Assembly: GCA_025453375.1 (NCBI GenBank)
Contig: JALOQT010000030.1
Span: 1 to 8,778 of the forward strand
Origin: Phycisphaerales bacterium
Lineage (GTDB): Bacteria > Planctomycetota > Phycisphaerae > Phycisphaerales > UBA1924
Direction: 5' to 3'
Length of the DNA: 8,778 nt
How positions within the stretch are numbered: position 1 is the stretch's first letter; the number at the start of each line of letters is the position of its first letter. Shown one piece after another: positions 6,033-8,778 of the stretch. The notes under the pieces were generated by a model. That model searched no databases and was not told where the DNA came from. It was given only the letters and a program-made list of their open reading frames with translations. The position numbers and the translations under genes are program-made.

Positions 6033-6620
6033 GTGGATACGCCGCCCGCAAACCCGAACCCTCAACCGGCGCCGCCCCTGCGCACGCTGCGCCTGACCGG
6101 CTCGCCAAGCACCACCACCACGCGTCGTGCTGCGCCAGGCATCTCAAGCGCCGAAACACTGGCACGCCTGAAGATGCGCCGCGGCCCGCGCTCGGCCTCG
6201 GCCAAACTCGTTGAGCAGGTCTACGCCGAGTCACTGACCGCCGACGCCGCCAAGCCGGGCGCTGCATCGCTCGAGACGATCTCGCACGCCGACCCTCGCT
6301 GGCAAGTGGCGGTGCGGACCAACTACCTCCTCGATGGCGGCCGCGCCGCACTGCTGACGCCCGAACGCCGGCGCGCCGTGCTGGACCTGGCCGAGACGCT
6401 CGGCCTGCGGGCCTTTGACGCCAATCTGATCATCGCCATCGTGCAGGACTCGCGCCGCACGACCGGCGAAGGCCTCACGCCCGAGACGCGCCATCGACTG
6501 GCGATGATCCGCCCCGGCGAGAATCCTGATCGTCGCTCACCCTGGGCGTTTGCCGCGGGCGTGCTGATCTTCGCAGGGATGCTCACCTGGGCGCTGAGCC
6601 GCGCGTTCGTCACGCCATGA
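6033..6620 (+). CDS. Small protein with a C-terminal TM anchor, unknown function
   Basis: Family not recognised. From GTG 6033 it has 195 residues. The N-terminus (1-40) is Pro/Thr/Ser/Arg-rich and probably disordered. A helical domain (about 40-160) contains ETLARLKMRRGPRS, LVEQVYAESL, and LLTPERRRAVLDLAETLGLRAFDANLIIAIV. The last stretch loosely resembles a TerB-like helical repeat, but the similarity is weak and from memory. A single hydrophobic segment at 171-188 (WAFAAGVLIFAGMLTWAL), just before the C-terminus, suggests tail anchoring with the bulk in the cytoplasm. An in-frame GTG at 5976 would add 19 residues. I prefer 6033 because the extra stretch is less protein-like, has weaker G/C in third positions and lies on an inverted repeat. 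It converges on the permease gene with a 31-base gap and no clear terminator. Confidence 0.72.
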   Translation: MDTPPANPNPQPAPPLRTLRLTGSPSTTTTRRAAPGISSAETLARLKMRRGPRSASAKLVEQVYAESLTADAAKPGAASLETISHADPRWQVAVRTNYLLDGGRAALLTPERRRAVLDLAETLGLRAFDANLIIAIVQDSRRTTGEGLTPETRHRLAMIRPGENPDRRSPWAFAAGVLIFAGMLTWALSRAFVTP

Positions 6621-6651
6621 GTCCAAAGCCTGCGTCGGGTTCACGCCGCGC

Positions 6652-8022
6652 TCAGTTGTGCCGCAGCGCCTCGATCGGGTCCTTCCGCGCGGCTTGGATC
6701 GCCGGATAGAGCCCGAAGATGATCCCCGTCAGCGCCGCAACGAAAAACGCCACGACGATCGACCCCGGCGCGATAGCCGTCGGCAGATTGACATCCGCCG
6801 GGAACCACCCGCCGATCAACGGCAGGTTCCGCGCCGCCGTGGCGATCCACGCGATGAACAGCGTCAGGCTGATGCCCACGCCGACGCCGATGATTCCGCC
6901 GATCACGCTCAGCACGCCCGTCTCGACGAGGAACTGATAGATGATGTGCTTGCGCGTCGCGCCCAGCGCCCGCCGGATGCCAATCTCGCGCGTCCGCTCC
7001 GTCACGCTGGCGAGCATGATGTTCATGATCCCGATGCCGCCGACCAGCAGCGAGATGCCCGCGATGGCCCCGAGCACCAGTTGCCACAGCGCCGCGGTCT
7101 TCCGCGCTTCTTCCAGCAGTTCAAACGGCACGATGATCGCCACATCGGTCAACCCCGGCCGGCGCACCTCGACAGCTCGCCGCACCAGTTCCGCCAGTTG
7201 CAGCACCGTCTCGCGTGACTTGGCCGTGAAGTAGATATCGCTGATCTGCACCGCGCTCATCGAGCGGTTGCCGCTGGTCGTCCGCATCACCACATCGCCC
7301 AGGGTTTCGTTGGCTGTCGTCAGCGGAATGTGCACGTCCAGGTTCAAATCCCGCCCGAGCTGCGCCGCCCCCTTGCCCCCGGCAAAGCCCACCGGCTCAA
7401 GGACCCCGATGATCTTGAACGTCCGCGTATCAATCCGGATCGTGTCGCCGACCGGGTCTTCAAACGGCTGGAAATGCAGCCGTGCAATCTCCGAACCGAT
7501 CACCGCCACCATCGCACTCTCGCTGAGGTCCTCCTCGGTCAGATACCTTCCGCGGCTCACTCGCAGGTTCGCCACGCGAATGAACGCCGGCTCAGTGCCA
7601 TACGCCTGGCTCGTCCGCCGCTGCGCCCCGCGCAGCACCTGCCCGCCGACTTCCTTCAGCGCAACAATCTCCGCCGCCTCGTCGGCAAACTCCTCACGCA
7701 GCACCTTCAAATCCGCTCGCGTCAGGCCATAGCGGCTCGTAAACGCCGCCCGTCCGCTGCCGCCGCCCTGCGCGCTGTCCGTCGGCTGCTGGCTGCGCAC
7801 GATGATGTTCTTGGCGCCCAGGCGCTCCAGCTGCGCCACCGCTTCACGCTTGGCCCCCTCGCCGATGCCGCCGTTGGCAATCACCGCCGCGACACCCAGG
7901 ATGATGCCCAGCGCCGTCAGCACGCTGCGCAGCATGTGCCGTCGCAGATTGCCCAGACCCAGACGCACGATTTCGAGAAGAAAACTCACGCCAAACGGTA
8001 GCCCGCCCAGCCGCGCCGTCAC
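6652..8022 (-). CDS. MacB-type (FtsX-domain) ABC transporter permease
   Basis: Membrane subunit of a MacB/LolCDE-type ABC system, which uses mechanical coupling to move envelope substrates, peptides, lipoproteins or antibiotics. From GTG 8022 it has 456 residues. TM1 lies at about 33-52 (RSVLTALGIILGVAAVI). A large extracytoplasmic MacB_PCD domain (about 55-300) follows. Three C-terminal helices lie at about 313-337, 366-392 and 421-442, with the FtsX-family coupling motif EIGIRRALGA at 346-355. The protein ends in the family's ARKDPIEALR. GTG 8022 overlaps the stop of the AnmK-like gene (GTGA, 8019-8022). A second GTG at 7989 would start at SFLLEIVRLGLGNL, also close to the usual family start. 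No ATP-binding protein gene adjoins it, so the partner must be encoded elsewhere. The substrate cannot be deduced from the sequence. Confidence 0.93.
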   Translation of the reverse strand: MTARLGGLPFGVSFLLEIVRLGLGNLRRHMLRSVLTALGIILGVAAVIANGGIGEGAKREAVAQLERLGAKNIIVRSQQPTDSAQGGGSGRAAFTSRYGLTRADLKVLREEFADEAAEIVALKEVGGQVLRGAQRRTSQAYGTEPAFIRVANLRVSRGRYLTEEDLSESAMVAVIGSEIARLHFQPFEDPVGDTIRIDTRTFKIIGVLEPVGFAGGKGAAQLGRDLNLDVHIPLTTANETLGDVVMRTTSGNRSMSAVQISDIYFTAKSRETVLQLAELVRRAVEVRRPGLTDVAIIVPFELLEEARKTAALWQLVLGAIAGISLLVGGIGIMNIMLASVTERTREIGIRRALGATRKHIIYQFLVETGVLSVIGGIIGVGVGISLTLFIAWIATAARNLPLIGGWFPADVNLPTAIAPGSIVVAFFVAALTGIIFGLYPAIQAARKDPIEALRHN

Positions 8023-8778
8023 CCAGCCCACACCCCGCTGATCACCCCCTCGCGCCCGCCCGTCACGCCCGCCAGCGTGATCGGCACACGATCCTCGCAC
8101 AGCGCCCCGAGCACCGCAAAGCACGCTGCCTCGCGGTACTCCACCCCAATCCCCGCCACCTCCTGCGTCGTGACGACCTTCGCGCTGCTCCACCCCTCAA
8201 TCGCCCGGCGCAGCGCACGATTCCGCACGCCACGCGATGCGATCGTCCGCCCGATCCCCTCGCACGCGCTGGCCGCCAGCGTCGCCCCGCTCAGCCCCGC
8301 GCCGCCCTTCCAGTGCCGGCCGATCCACGCGCTAATCTCATCACCCGTCCCCAGCGATCGTCCAGCCACCTGCTGCGCTGCCAGCATGCCCAGCAGGTCG
8401 TCGGTTGCATCATCATCCGGCTCGGCGCTCTCCGCCGCCGCCCCATCGGCATCAAACGCCACGCCCATCACGCGCCGCGCAATCGCATCGAGCAGATTGT
8501 TGCACACGCACACATCCGCCCCGCGCACATCCCCCGGCGCCGCGCCAGCGCCGAGCACCGTGACATTGCAGAACCCCCCAAGGTTCACAATCACCCGTCG
8601 CTCGACCCCCTTGGCATCACGAAACAGCACCCAATCCGCCAGCGGCGTAATCGGCGCTCCCTGCCCCCCACTGGCCAGATCCGCCTGGCGCAAGTCCCAC
8701 ACAACCTTCGCCCCGCCCGTGCCCGCATCCGGCCCGCCCGCCCGCAGCAGCCCCGCCAGCAGTGATCCGTTTATCGCC
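8019..8778 (-). CDS. anmK: Anhydro-N-acetylmuramic acid kinase (AnmK) homologue, N-terminus off the window
   Basis: AnmK phosphorylates and opens 1,6-anhydro-MurNAc to MurNAc-6-phosphate during cell-wall recycling in the cytosol. The frame is open from the window edge (first full codon at 8777), giving 252 C-terminal residues; the E. coli enzyme has about 369. Recognisable blocks are INGSLLAGLL, VVWDLRQADLASGGQGAPITP, RRVIVNLGGFCNVTVL, a degenerate GVRN block where relatives have GGGARN, VVTTQEVAGIGVEYREAACFAVLG, and the end VTGGREGVISGVW. The family motif GFDTGPGN is GADVCVCN here (8499-8522): Asp and Asn are kept, but Thr-Gly-Pro-Gly is replaced by Val-Cys-Val-Cys. The STGRE block appears as SLGTGDE. 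The homology is clear. Because the changes hit sugar/nucleotide-binding motifs, activity is less certain. The stop overlaps the start of the MacB-type permease gene. Confidence 0.85.
   Translation of the reverse strand, partial: AINGSLLAGLLRAGGPDAGTGGAKVVWDLRQADLASGGQGAPITPLADWVLFRDAKGVERRVIVNLGGFCNVTVLGAGAAPGDVRGADVCVCNNLLDAIARRVMGVAFDADGAAAESAEPDDDATDDLLGMLAAQQVAGRSLGTGDEISAWIGRHWKGGAGLSGATLAASACEGIGRTIASRGVRNRALRRAIEGWSSAKVVTTQEVAGIGVEYREAACFAVLGALCEDRVPITLAGVTGGREGVISGVWAG

Noticed and set aside
8023..8193. N-terminal extension of the MacB-type permease to a start at 8193
   Set aside because: The extra 57 residues are Gly/Arg-rich, overlap the conserved end of the AnmK homologue in another frame, and are not found in this permease family.
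1..8778. CRISPR array, tRNA, rRNA, insertion sequence, phage or defence genes
   Set aside because: I saw no regularly spaced repeats, no transposase or integrase motifs, no terminal repeats and no RNA gene. Base composition looks even apart from the AT-richer 2820-2880 promoter region.

Overview
The window is GC-rich (about two thirds G+C by eye) bacterial chromosome, densely packed with genes and with frequent GTG/TTG starts and 4-base stop/start overlaps. I see no rRNA, tRNA, CRISPR array, insertion sequence or phage gene. The protein style points to Planctomycetota, perhaps Phycisphaerae: proline/alanine-rich N-termini on small membrane proteins, a divergent AnmK-like kinase and weak Shine-Dalgarno signals. 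This is an inference from general appearance, not from a marker gene.

Region 1 (1-3734) is a metal-homeostasis locus. A leftward operon encodes a lipoprotein metal-binding protein (2753-1623), an ABC ATPase (1626-841) and a multi-spanning permease (844 to beyond position 1). Its junctions are ATGA and GTGA overlaps. A DtxR/MntR-family repressor (2907-3734) is divergently transcribed. The AT-richer gap between them (2754-2906) holds a perfect 7+7 inverted repeat that covers plausible -35 elements for both directions. A second perfect dyad lies over the leftward -10. The natural reading is Mn(II) (or Zn/Fe) uptake repressed by its own metalloregulator.

Region 2 (3688-5864) reads leftward. A two-TM protein of unknown function is followed by pyruvate kinase, whose Lys in GPKIR predicts the K+-independent type. 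The pyruvate kinase and repressor genes converge, and their 3' ends overlap by 47 bases. A strong nested hairpin lies in the overlap neighbourhood.

Region 3 (5865-6620) is a short divergent gap with three inverted repeats, then a rightward gene for a small protein with a single C-terminal TM segment, function unknown.

Region 4 (6652-8778) reads leftward. It holds the C-terminal two thirds of an anhydro-N-acetylmuramic acid kinase (AnmK) homologue with unusual active-site motifs. Overlapping its end by GTGA is a MacB-type ABC permease with no ATPase gene next to it in the window.

No clearly new multi-gene system is present. The most interesting points are the double-dyad operator region, the mixed metal-site residues and basic tail of the repressor, the altered AnmK motifs, and the AnmK-permease coupling.
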